Source: Methylocystis sp.
Lineage (GTDB): Bacteria; Pseudomonadota; Alphaproteobacteria; Rhizobiales; Beijerinckiaceae
Direction of reading: 5' to 3'
Assembly: GCA_023253795.1 (NCBI GenBank)
Contig: JALRFG010000099.1
Coordinates: 1 to 7,363, forward strand
DNA length: 7,363 bases
Numbering within the stretch: position 1 is the stretch's first letter; each line of letters begins with the position of its first letter. Both the position numbers and the translations under genes were made by a program. Under the pieces are notes generated by a model, which was not told the origin of the DNA, made no database searches, and saw only the letters and a program-made list of their open reading frames with translations. This document shows positions 1 through 6,078 of the stretch, piece after piece.

Positions 1-1554
1 CAATTCCAGCATCTTGGGGTCGATCATGATCAGGCGGCATTCTTCGGGCGACAGCTTATACAGCAGCGACAGGATCATGGTGTTGATCGCCACCGATTTG
101 CCTGAGCCGGTGGTGCCGGCGACGAGCAGATGCGGCATGCGCGCCAGATCGACGATCACCGGCTCGCCGCCGATGGTCTTGCCGAGGGCAATGGCCAGCT
201 TGTGGTCCGATTGCATGAAATCGTCGTTGGCGATGAGTTCGCGCAGATAGACGGTTTCGCGCCGCTGGTTCGGCAGTTCGACGCCGATGGCGTTGCGGCC
301 CGGCACAACGGCGACGCGCGCGGAGATCGCCGACATGGAGCGGGCGATGTCGTCGGCAAGGCCGATGACGCGCGAGGATTTGACGCCCGGCGCCGGCTCC
401 AGTTCGTAAAGAGTCACCACCGGACCGGGGCGGGCGTTGATGATTTCGCCGCGCACCGAGAAATCGTCGAGCACGCCTTCGAGCAGTCGCGCATTATCGG
501 CCAGCACATCTTCGGACAGCCGCACGGCGGCGCCCTTCTTGGGTTCGGCGAGCAGTTCGGCGGCGGGCAGTTCGTAAAACTCCGGCGCGCCGCGTCCGGC
601 TGCACGCGTCGGCGCGCGCGGACGCGAACGGCGCGGCGCAGCGACAGGCGCAGGAGCCGGCGCCGCGTCCACGTCATCGAAAAAATCAACCGTGGGCGAT
701 AGATCATCCGTTTCCGCATAGGCGTCGACCGTCGGCGCATAGGCCGGATAGGCGTCGAAATCCTCGAAGACCGGCTCCATGCGCGGATGCGGCGCCGTCA
801 TCGGCTCCTCCTCGGGCGCCGGACGGACGCGCGGGGCCGTCAGGCGGGCCGCCGTCTGAAACAGGCGGCTCTTGAGCGACAGAACGACATGCAGCAGCGC
901 GCCAAGCGAGATCAGCGCGACGCTGGGTTCGCCGTCGGCGTCCTCGTCGTCGTCAACGGTGGGTTCTTCTTCCTCGACAGGGCCTTCAAAATTTTCCGTC
1001 GCAGGCGCGCCTAAACCAGCGGCGCCGCTGACGGCGAGGATGGCGACAAAGGCGGCGGTGAGGCCAAATCCCGCCATGGCGAGGCTGGAGCCGGCGAAGA
1101 TTGTGCGCGGCACCGCCAGCACGGCGTCGCCGGCGACGCCGCCAAGACCCGTCGGCAGCGGCCAGCGGTCGGTGGCGGGCAGCAGGGAAGCGGTGGCGGA
1201 AGTGGCGAAAATGCCGATGCACCACAGGCCGAGACGGAAGGCGCCCTTGCCGGCGGATTGCTGGCGCAGCAGGCGCAGACCCTGCGCGGCGAGCGGCAGA
1301 ATGGCGGCGATGGCGCCAAAGCCGAAAAGCTGCATCACCAGATCAGCGGCGACAGCGCCCGGTCCGCCAAGCAAATTGCGGACATGGCCGCCGGTGGCGT
1401 GGTTGAGAGACGGATCGCGCGCCGACCAGGTCGCCAGTGAAATCGCCAGGGCGCCGGCACTGGTCAGCATGCCGAGACCAATGAATTGCCACAGCCGGCG
1501 TTGGGCGGCGTCGCCGATTTGCTCGAGGAGATAGCGCCGGTGATGACTGCGCAT
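1..1554 (-). CDS. ftsK: DNA translocase FtsK, N-terminal 518 residues (3' end outside window)
   Basis: FtsK anchors at the division septum and pumps DNA with its hexameric ATPase motor, clearing the terminus and activating XerCD recombination at dif. The reading frame is open from the ATG at 1554 to the window edge. Residues 24-43, 67-90, 107-125 and 155-178 look like the membrane segments, with the family signature DPSLNHATGG at 47-56 between the first two. A Pro/Ala/acid-rich linker follows (about 182-325), shorter than the very long E. coli linker. The motor domain begins near residue 326. Walker A is GTTGSGKS at 480-487 and Walker B is LIMID at 508-512, so the ATP site is intact as far as it can be seen; the gamma (DNA-reading) domain lies outside. 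A purine-rich AGGCGGA sits 8 nt before the ATG. It is the last gene of the minus-strand run uvrC - yihY-like - ftsK, and a CtrA-type box lies about 100 bp upstream. Identification is secure. Confidence 0.96.
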   Translation of the reverse strand, partial: MRSHHRRYLLEQIGDAAQRRLWQFIGLGMLTSAGALAISLATWSARDPSLNHATGGHVRNLLGGPGAVAADLVMQLFGFGAIAAILPLAAQGLRLLRQQSAGKGAFRLGLWCIGIFATSATASLLPATDRWPLPTGLGGVAGDAVLAVPRTIFAGSSLAMAGFGLTAAFVAILAVSGAAGLGAPATENFEGPVEEEEPTVDDDEDADGEPSVALISLGALLHVVLSLKSRLFQTAARLTAPRVRPAPEEEPMTAPHPRMEPVFEDFDAYPAYAPTVDAYAETDDLSPTVDFFDDVDAAPAPAPVAAPRRSRPRAPTRAAGRGAPEFYELPAAELLAEPKKGAAVRLSEDVLADNARLLEGVLDDFSVRGEIINARPGPVVTLYELEPAPGVKSSRVIGLADDIARSMSAISARVAVVPGRNAIGVELPNQRRETVYLRELIANDDFMQSDHKLAIALGKTIGGEPVIVDLARMPHLLVAGTTGSGKSVAINTMILSLLYKLSPEECRLIMIDPKMLEL

Positions 1555-1562
1555 AGAAATTT

Positions 1563-1569
1563 TCCGCCT
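1563..1569 (-). promoter_or_regulatory. Probable ribosome binding site of ftsK
   Basis: Read on the minus strand this is AGGCGGA, 8 nt before the ATG at 1554. It is a moderate Shine-Dalgarno match and supports that start, whose product begins directly with the short cytoplasmic tail and first membrane helix expected of FtsK. Confidence 0.5.
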
Positions 1570-1654
1570 GACAGGAGATGAGGCGACGGCCGCGCCGACG
1601 CATTCGGCGCGCCGCCAGACGCGCGCCGCCGTTGCGCACAGCCTAGAAAAAGCC

Positions 1655-1673
1655 GGTTAAGACCCGATTAACC
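1655..1673. promoter_or_regulatory. CtrA-type binding box upstream of ftsK
   Basis: The sequence is GGTTAA-GACCCGA-TTAACC, a perfect 6-bp dyad around a 7-nt spacer. It therefore contains TTAA-N7-TTAACC on both strands. This is the full consensus (TTAA-N7-TTAAC) known for the alphaproteobacterial cell-cycle master regulator CtrA. It overlaps the stop codon of the yihY-like gene (1668-1670) and its centre lies about 110 bp upstream of the ftsK start. CtrA is established as a regulator of division genes in alphaproteobacteria; that it acts on this gene is inferred from motif and position only. I could not assign clear -35/-10 hexamers next to it. Confidence 0.6.
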
Positions 1674-2489
1674 CTCGCGCCGTAGCGTCTGGTTTAGTTC
1701 AGCGCCGAAGATAAAAATCGCCGAAAGCGCGTAAAGAAACACCAGCGCCATCATGATCGAGGCGAGGCCGGCGTAGGTGACGATGTAATTATCGGCGAAA
1801 TGCAGCAAATAATCGCCGAAACCGACGCCGAAGGCGAGCCACAGCGCCAGCGTCAGAAGGATCCCCGGCGCAACGGCGGGCAGCGGCGGTCGCCCCGCCG
1901 GCAGAATGGTGTGCGCGCCGATCAGCCCGACCCCCAGCACCAGCGTCGAAACGCCATACCGGGTCGCCGGCTTCAGAAGTTCGAGATGATGGACGAATTC
2001 CGGAGCGTAGCGGTCGACCAGCGCCCAGACCAGCGGCGCCAGCACCAGCAGAAAAGCGATGACCAGCAGCGATGCGGCGCCGATGATCACAAAGACGATC
2101 GCCTCCAGCCGCAGCAGCCACCATGGGCGATGGTCGCGCGCGTCATAGGCGCGGTTGAGAGCGACGCGCATCGCCTCGACGCCGCTCGACGAGAAATAGA
2201 TCGACAGCACGGCGCTGACCGTCAGCAGGCCGCCATGTGGCTGGGTGAGAACGGCGGTGATCTCGCGCGACAGCGGATGGGCGATCTGCTCCGGCCAGCC
2301 GTCAAAGAGCAGATTGGTGGCGGAAAGCGCCATCTCTTCGCGACCGATAAAACCGGCCAGCGTGGTCAGAAAGATCAGAAAGGGAAACAGCGCCGTCAGC
2401 GTCGACAATGCGACATGGCTGGCGATGGCCCAGCCATCGTCGCGGGTGAATTTGGCGTAAGCGTGCTGGAAAGAGCGAAGGGCGTGCAT
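1668..2489 (-). CDS. YihY/BrkB (UPF0761) family inner-membrane protein
   Basis: A 273-residue integral membrane protein of the YihY/virulence factor BrkB family. Six hydrophobic segments are visible at about 27-47, 88-106, 128-153, 176-198, 207-227 and 240-262, with a short cytoplasmic N-terminus rich in basic and polar residues. Family-typical features are the ALFPFLIF stretch in helix 1 (33-40), the SIYFSSSGVEAMRVALNRAY region (96-115), and a final helix ending in FGAELN (261-266). Length is usual for the family. Many members were once called ribonuclease BN, which was an error (RNase BN is a different protein), and the biochemical role is still not firmly known; some members have been proposed as transporters. 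It lies 54 bp after uvrC on the same strand and is probably co-transcribed with it. The Shine-Dalgarno before the ATG at 2489 is weak. The start is plausible because the protein begins close to helix 1, as in relatives. Confidence 0.9.
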   Translation of the reverse strand: MHALRSFQHAYAKFTRDDGWAIASHVALSTLTALFPFLIFLTTLAGFIGREEMALSATNLLFDGWPEQIAHPLSREITAVLTQPHGGLLTVSAVLSIYFSSSGVEAMRVALNRAYDARDHRPWWLLRLEAIVFVIIGAASLLVIAFLLVLAPLVWALVDRYAPEFVHHLELLKPATRYGVSTLVLGVGLIGAHTILPAGRPPLPAVAPGILLTLALWLAFGVGFGDYLLHFADNYIVTYAGLASIMMALVFLYALSAIFIFGAELNQTLRREG

Positions 2490-2543
2490 GTGTCAGCGTA
2501 ACTTTAACCGGAAACACGCTTCAGACAAAATAGGGCGCGCATC

Positions 2544-4535
2544 TCACTCGCTGCGCTGAAAATGTTCATAGACCAGTTTCGCCGTCGCCTTGTTGAGGCC
2601 GGGCGTTTTTTCGAGATCGCCGAGCGCGGCGCGGGACACCGCTTTCGCCGAGCCGAAGGCGAGCAATAGCGCGCGTTTGCGCGAGGGGCCGATGCCGGCG
2701 ATTTCATCCAGCGGATTTTTGACGAATTCCTTCTTGCGCCGCGCGCGATGCGTGCCGATGGCGAAACGATGCGCTTCGTCGCGCAGTCGTTGCACGAAAT
2801 AGAGCGCCGGATCATGCGGCGGCAGACGAAACGGCTCGCGCCCTTCCATAAAGAAGGTTTCGCGTCCGGCGTTGCGGTCGGCGCCCTTGGCGATGGAGGC
2901 GAGGGCAATGCCTTCCACGCCGGAGGCCGCCAATGCGGCGCGCGCCGCCTCATATTGACCACGGCCGCCGTCGATCAGGACCAGATCAGGCTTTGAGGGA
3001 AAGGCGTCGGGATCGGCCGTCGCGTTTTCGTCCTCCTTCGCCAGACGCGCAAATCGCCGCGTCAGCACCTCGCGCATCATGCCGTAATCATCGCCGGGAA
3101 CGATTTCCGTATTTTTGATGTTGAAGGTGCGGTAATGCGCCTTCATGAAGCCGCCGGGGCCGGCGACGATCATCGCGCCGATCGCCTGCGCGCCGCCGGT
3201 GTGGGAGTTGTCGTAGACTTCGATACGACGCGGCGGCGCCGGCAGATCGAAAATTTGCGCCGTCGCGGCGAGCAGTTGTTGCTGGCTGGCGTCTTCGGCG
3301 AGCTTGCGGCCCAGCGTCTGGCGGGCGTTGGTGAGCGCATGGTCGACGAGTTCGCGTTTCTCGCCGCGTTGCGGGGCCGCCACATCGACGCGTTTCTTCA
3401 GTCGCGCCGACAGCATATCGGCCAGCACGTCGGCGCTCTCGACGCGATGCGACAGCAGCACCAGCGGCGGTGAAGGCAGTTCATCGTAAAACTGGGCGAG
3501 AAAGGCGTCGAGCACTTCCTCTTCGCTCAGACTGGCGTCGGCGCGCGGAAAATAGGAACGATTGCCCCAGTTCTGATAAGCGCGAAAGAAAAACGCCTCA
3601 ATGCAGAAACGTCCCGCTTCCTTGGCGATGGCGAAAACATCCGCCTGTTCGATGCTGCGTGGATTGACGCCCTGCGCGCCCTGAATGGCGGAAAGCGCCG
3701 AGATGCGATCACGCAGACGCGCAGCGCGTTCGAATTCCAGATTTTCTGCGGCGGCTGTCATCTCTATGGCGAGCTGTTCGCGCACGCTCAGACTTTTGCC
3801 TGAAAGAAAATCGCGCGCCTCCTGCGCCAGCGCCGCATAATCCTCCAGCGAGATTTCGCCGGTGCAGGGGCCGGCGCAACGTTTGATCTGATAAAGCAGG
3901 CACGGCCGCGTGCGATTGTCGTAATAGCTTTGTGAGCAGGAGCGCAGCAAAAAAGCGCGCTCCAGCGCATTGAGCGCGCGATTGACCGCCCAGACGCTGG
4001 CGAAGGGGCCGTAATAATCGCCCTTGCGCGAACGCGACCCGCGATGCTTGGCGATTTGCGGCGCCTCATGATCATTGGCGATGAGAATATAGGGAAACGA
4101 CTTGTCATCGCGCATCAGCACATTGAAGCGCGGTTTCAGTTGCTTGATCAGATTGGCTTCGAGCAGCAGCGCGTCGGTCTCGGTCTCGACCGAGATGAAG
4201 ATCATGCTGGCGGTCGCCGAAATCATCCGGGCGATGCGGTTCACATGGCCGGCGAGGCGGGTGTAGCTCGCCACCCGTTTGCGGACGTTCTTGGCCTTGC
4301 CGACATAAAGCACCTCGCCGTTTTCGGCGATCATGCGATAGACGCCGGGCGTATTGGGCGCGTGTTTCCAGTATTGCCGGATCACCGCGACGCCGCGCTT
4401 GACGCTTTCCGGCGTTTCCGGCGCGTCATCCGTGCTCAGGACGTCGTCGCTCATATCGAAACCGGCGGTCTCCGGTTCGTGAGCATCCTCCGCCTCGGGG
4501 GGCAGATCGTCGTTTGGCGCGCGCGGGGAGGTCAT
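2544..4535 (-). CDS. uvrC: UvrABC system protein C (excinuclease subunit)
   Basis: UvrC is the nuclease of nucleotide excision repair: recruited by UvrB at a lesion, it cuts 3' and then 5' of the damage. From the ATG at 4535 the protein has 663 residues. Domains in order are: an acidic, Pro-rich N-terminal tail (1-55); the GIY-YIG nuclease (about 60-145) with TPGVY at 62-66, LYVGKA at 76-81 and the likely catalytic Glu126; four cysteines at 200, 212, 220 and 224, with the same spacing as the Fe-S ligands described in E. coli UvrC; the UvrB-binding UVR helices (about 252-287); an RNase H-like endonuclease (about 375-595) with Asp442 in EVYDNSH, Asp522 in LVLIDGGRGQ and DEAHRF at 586-591; and helix-hairpin-helix repeats (about 605-660). 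All key residues are present. The frame stays open to about 5000, but that part lies antisense to the antiporter gene and is not UvrC-like. An internal ATG at 4454 (Met28) is an alternative start. I saw no LexA-type GTTC-N7-GTTC box upstream. Confidence 0.97.
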   Translation of the reverse strand: MTSPRAPNDDLPPEAEDAHEPETAGFDMSDDVLSTDDAPETPESVKRGVAVIRQYWKHAPNTPGVYRMIAENGEVLYVGKAKNVRKRVASYTRLAGHVNRIARMISATASMIFISVETETDALLLEANLIKQLKPRFNVLMRDDKSFPYILIANDHEAPQIAKHRGSRSRKGDYYGPFASVWAVNRALNALERAFLLRSCSQSYYDNRTRPCLLYQIKRCAGPCTGEISLEDYAALAQEARDFLSGKSLSVREQLAIEMTAAAENLEFERAARLRDRISALSAIQGAQGVNPRSIEQADVFAIAKEAGRFCIEAFFFRAYQNWGNRSYFPRADASLSEEEVLDAFLAQFYDELPSPPLVLLSHRVESADVLADMLSARLKKRVDVAAPQRGEKRELVDHALTNARQTLGRKLAEDASQQQLLAATAQIFDLPAPPRRIEVYDNSHTGGAQAIGAMIVAGPGGFMKAHYRTFNIKNTEIVPGDDYGMMREVLTRRFARLAKEDENATADPDAFPSKPDLVLIDGGRGQYEAARAALAASGVEGIALASIAKGADRNAGRETFFMEGREPFRLPPHDPALYFVQRLRDEAHRFAIGTHRARRKKEFVKNPLDEIAGIGPSRKRALLLAFGSAKAVSRAALGDLEKTPGLNKATAKLVYEHFQRSE

Positions 4536-4593
4536 ATGCCTAGATTTATGCGCGACTTCCGGTAATGAAAAGACGCAAAATTCTCTCCCTGAC

Positions 4594-4598
4594 AGGAG
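4594..4598 (+). promoter_or_regulatory. Shine-Dalgarno that sets the antiporter start
   Basis: AGGAG lies 9 nt before the ATG at 4608 but only 3 nt before an in-frame GTG at 4602. Normal spacing favours the ATG, so the start was placed there and the two extra residues from the GTG were dropped. Confidence 0.75.
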
Positions 4599-4607
4599 CC
4601 TGTGGTT

Positions 4608-5720
4608 ATGGCGCAGAGTTTTCCGCATGGGCGCGGCGCCGTGGTTCTCCCGATGCTGGCGCTGATGGCGTCGGCCGGGTTTTTTCTGGGCGCGGGCTGG
4701 CTGAATACCGCGCCGCCCGCCGCGATAGTCGTCATCGCCTCGTTCGCGGCGGTTTTGTTGATCGGCGCCGTTTTCTCTGCGCTCGATCACGCCGAGGTCG
4801 TCGGCGTCTGGCTGGGCGAACCCTATGGCACGCTGGTGCTGACCATCGCCGTGACGATCATCGAGGTCGCCGCGCTGGTTTCGATGATCGCGCATGGCGC
4901 CGACGATCCGACCGAGGCGCGCGAGGCGGTGTTTTCGGCGATCATGATCATCTGCAACGGGCTGGTTGGCCTGTGTCTGCTGCTGGGCGGTTACCGGCAT
5001 GGCGAGCAGGAATTGCAGCCGATGGGCGCCAGCGCCTATCTCGCCGTGCTGATCGCGCTATCGGTGCTCACGCTGATTATTCCCGATTACACCACTTCGG
5101 CGGCGGGGCCGCGTCTGACCAGCCTGCAACTGGTGTTCATCAGCTTCCTGTCGTTGATCCTTTATGGCGCCTTTCTGTTTATCCAGACGGTGCGGCATCG
5201 CTCCTATTTTCTCGACGCCCGCTCGGCGGCGAAAGGTCATTTCGATACGCGTCCTACGGCGCGACAGGCGCTCGTCGCCGGCGTCGGCCTCGTCGCGAGT
5301 CTGATCGGCGTCGTCATTCTGGCCGATCATGTCGTGCCGGCGATGGAGGAGGGGTTCGCGTGGCTGCATGTCCGCAACGTCAATGCGGCGAGCGGCGCGG
5401 CGCTGGCGGCGCTGGTGCTCTTGCCCGAGTCGCTTAACGCCATCCGCGCGGCCTCGCGCAACGCGCTGCAGACCGCGCTGAACTGCGCGCTGGGCTCGGT
5501 CGTCGCCACCATTGGCCTCACCGTTCCGGCGATCTCGTTCTTTTGTCTGCTGACCGGCCACGACATCGTCTTCGGCCTCGAAAAGCGCGATACGATGATG
5601 CTGCTGCTGACGCTGATGATCAGCATCGTCAGCTTCGGCGCCGGCCGCACCAATGTGCTGACCGGGCTGGTGCATCTGGTGGTTTTCGCGGCCTATGTGT
5701 TTTTCATTTTCGTGCCGTGA
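4608..5720 (+). CDS. ChaA-like Ca2+(Na+)/H+ antiporter (CaCA superfamily, y4hA type)
   Basis: A 370-residue inner-membrane cation/proton antiporter. About ten to eleven hydrophobic segments cover nearly the whole chain, beginning at about 11-31 and 38-57. The two alpha-repeats that form the ion path in the CaCA superfamily are visible. The first is GEPYGTLVLTIAVTIIEVA at 70-88, with Glu71 and Glu86. The second runs over about 273-309, with PESLNAIR (273-280), Asn292 and GLTVPAIS (303-310). A short polar central loop (about 196-220) separates the halves. The C-terminus carries FGAGRTNVLTGLVHLVVF (343-360), typical of the ChaA/y4hA branch. E. coli ChaA exports Na+ and Ca2+ (and K+) in exchange for protons at alkaline pH; which ion this protein prefers cannot be told from sequence. 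It is divergent from uvrC with 72 bp between starts and appears monocistronic. No convincing terminator follows. Confidence 0.9.
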   Translation: MAQSFPHGRGAVVLPMLALMASAGFFLGAGWLNTAPPAAIVVIASFAAVLLIGAVFSALDHAEVVGVWLGEPYGTLVLTIAVTIIEVAALVSMIAHGADDPTEAREAVFSAIMIICNGLVGLCLLLGGYRHGEQELQPMGASAYLAVLIALSVLTLIIPDYTTSAAGPRLTSLQLVFISFLSLILYGAFLFIQTVRHRSYFLDARSAAKGHFDTRPTARQALVAGVGLVASLIGVVILADHVVPAMEEGFAWLHVRNVNAASGAALAALVLLPESLNAIRAASRNALQTALNCALGSVVATIGLTVPAISFFCLLTGHDIVFGLEKRDTMMLLLTLMISIVSFGAGRTNVLTGLVHLVVFAAYVFFIFVP

Positions 5721-5758
5721 AGCGGAGCGCTCGATCAATTTTTCGACGGCTGCGCCTC

Positions 5759-5776
5759 ATGTGCGCTAGCTCACAT
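5759..5776. promoter_or_regulatory. CRP/FNR-superfamily-type palindromic operator
   Basis: The sequence ATGTGCGCTAGCTCACAT is an 18-bp dyad with a single mismatched pair (C5764 against T5771). It reads TGTGC-GCTAGC-TCACA, one base away from the CRP consensus TGTGA-N6-TCACA. It lies in the non-coding gap after the antiporter gene, 70 bp before the 37-codon ORF. A second TGTGC half-site follows 21 bp downstream (5781-5785), about two helical turns. If the weak TATCCC at 5797-5802 is the -10, the dyad centre falls near -41.5, the classical class II activator position. Which regulator binds is unknown, since alphaproteobacteria carry many CRP/FNR paralogues. It does not match the FNR/FixK pattern TTGAT-N4-ATCAA. 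Confidence 0.5.
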
Positions 5777-5802
5777 TGCGTGTGCAGGCGATGCGCTATC
5801 CC
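5776..5802 (+). promoter_or_regulatory. Possible weak sigma70-type promoter of the 37-codon ORF
   Basis: TTGCGT (5776-5781) and TATCCC (5797-5802) are separated by 15 bp. Both hexamers are poor matches and the spacing is short, which would fit an activator-dependent promoter, and the CRP-like dyad directly abuts the -35 position. The assignment rests mainly on position and is tentative. Confidence 0.25.
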
Positions 5803-5834
5803 CGCAAAACGAAAAAACACAAATCAGGAAAGAC

Positions 5835-5840
5835 GGGGAG
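5835..5840 (+). promoter_or_regulatory. Strong Shine-Dalgarno of the 37-codon ORF
   Basis: GGGGAG sits 6 nt before the ATG at 5847. This is among the best-looking ribosome binding sites in the window and is the main argument that the very short ORF downstream is translated. Confidence 0.6.
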
Positions 5841-5846
5841 CAACAT

Positions 5847-5960
5847 ATGAGCGAACACGCCATTCAGGGAATCGTCTGCGTCATGCTCAGCGGCGGCATT
5901 GGCATTATGCTGGCGATCATTGTTCATCTTGCTGCGCATTCCTTTCGCCGGGCGCCATGA
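5847..5960 (+). CDS. Putative 37-residue single-pass membrane microprotein
   Basis: The product begins MSEHAIQG and ends HSFRRAP. Residues about 8-30 form one continuous hydrophobic helix with small residues (SGGIGIM) in its middle, and the C-terminus carries two arginines, so by the positive-inside rule the tail should be cytoplasmic. No family is recognised. Support for a real gene is the GGGGAG ribosome site at ideal spacing, a hydrophobic profile typical of bacterial small membrane proteins, and a CRP-like operator upstream in an otherwise empty gap. Its TGA overlaps the ATG of a 17-codon ORF. Small proteins of this shape often modulate a larger membrane complex, but no partner is obvious; the antiporter 126 bp upstream is the only nearby plus-strand membrane protein. 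A chance ORF cannot be excluded. Confidence 0.5.
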   Translation: MSEHAIQGIVCVMLSGGIGIMLAIIVHLAAHSFRRAP

Positions 5961-6010
5961 CCGCGATCGGCGCGCCGTTTGATTATCTCGCTTTCCGCTT
6001 CCGCGCCTGA
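5957..6010 (+). CDS. Possible 17-codon ORF overlapping the microprotein stop (ATGA)
   Basis: An ATG overlaps the preceding TGA as ATGA, the arrangement typical of translational coupling, and the frame closes after 17 codons (MTAIGAPFDYLAFRFRA). It has no separate ribosome site and no recognisable motif; the peptide is aromatic and mildly basic. At this length it could easily be chance, or act only by carrying ribosomes toward the next gene. It is listed so that the gap is fully described. Confidence 0.15.
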   Translation: MTAIGAPFDYLAFRFRA

Positions 6011-6015
6011 CAGAT

Positions 6016-6021
6016 TATGAT
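6016..6021 (+). promoter_or_regulatory. Possible -10 element for the GST gene
   Basis: TATGAT matches the -10 consensus at five of six positions and lies 57 bp before the GST start. The matching -35 (TTCCGC at 5993-5998, 17-bp spacer) is poor, so the promoter is tentative. Confidence 0.25.
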
Positions 6022-6067
6022 CGCGGGCGTGGGCGTATCGTCCAGGTGGGTCGAGCCATGAATGCGC

Positions 6068-6073
6068 GGGAGG
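6068..6073 (+). promoter_or_regulatory. Shine-Dalgarno of the GST gene
   Basis: GGGAGG lies 5 nt before the ATG at 6079. It decides between this ATG and the in-frame upstream candidates at 6046 (GTG) and 6058 (ATG), neither of which has a comparable site. Confidence 0.7.
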
Positions 6074-6078
6074 CAGAG

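Noticed and set aside
872..1534. Long plus-strand open frame (220 codons) and another at 130-702
   Set aside because: Both lie antisense to ftsK, whose product is clearly recognisable. Their products are low-complexity Arg/Ala/Ser/Pro text of the kind high-GC antisense frames give, and neither shows a recognisable domain.
1606..1627. Inverted repeat GGCGCGC / GCGCGCC with 8-nt loop between the yihY-like gene and ftsK
   Set aside because: The stem is plausible but there is no T-tract on either side, and GC-rich repeats like this are common by chance here. It could be an mRNA leader hairpin of ftsK, but the evidence is too thin.
1800..2501. Plus-strand open frame of 233 codons, rich in Gln/Arg
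   Set aside because: Antisense shadow of the yihY-like membrane protein gene; the Gln/Arg/Asp composition is what reversed hydrophobic codons give.
2493..2509. TTAACC half-site upstream of the yihY-like gene as a second CtrA box
   Set aside because: The partner half at the required 7-nt spacing is TCAG, not TTAA, so only half of the motif is present.
1568..4598. CTGACAGGAG occurring at 1568-1577 and 4589-4598
   Set aside because: At the second place it contains the antiporter's ribosome site; at the first it lies on the wrong strand for ftsK. A shared 10-mer around AGGAG is best read as coincidence.
4536..5000. In-frame upstream extension of uvrC by 155 codons
   Set aside because: It is antisense to the well-supported antiporter gene, has low-complexity Arg/Gln/Asp/His composition, and shows no similarity to UvrC.
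5058..5738. Minus-strand open frame of 226 codons
   Set aside because: Shadow of the antiporter gene; the product is polar, repetitive and without any recognisable domain.
5725..5743. GAGCGCTC palindrome followed by a five-T run after the antiporter stop, as a terminator
   Set aside because: The 8-bp palindrome has no loop, so it cannot form a normal hairpin, and six bases separate it from the T-run. I do not call it.
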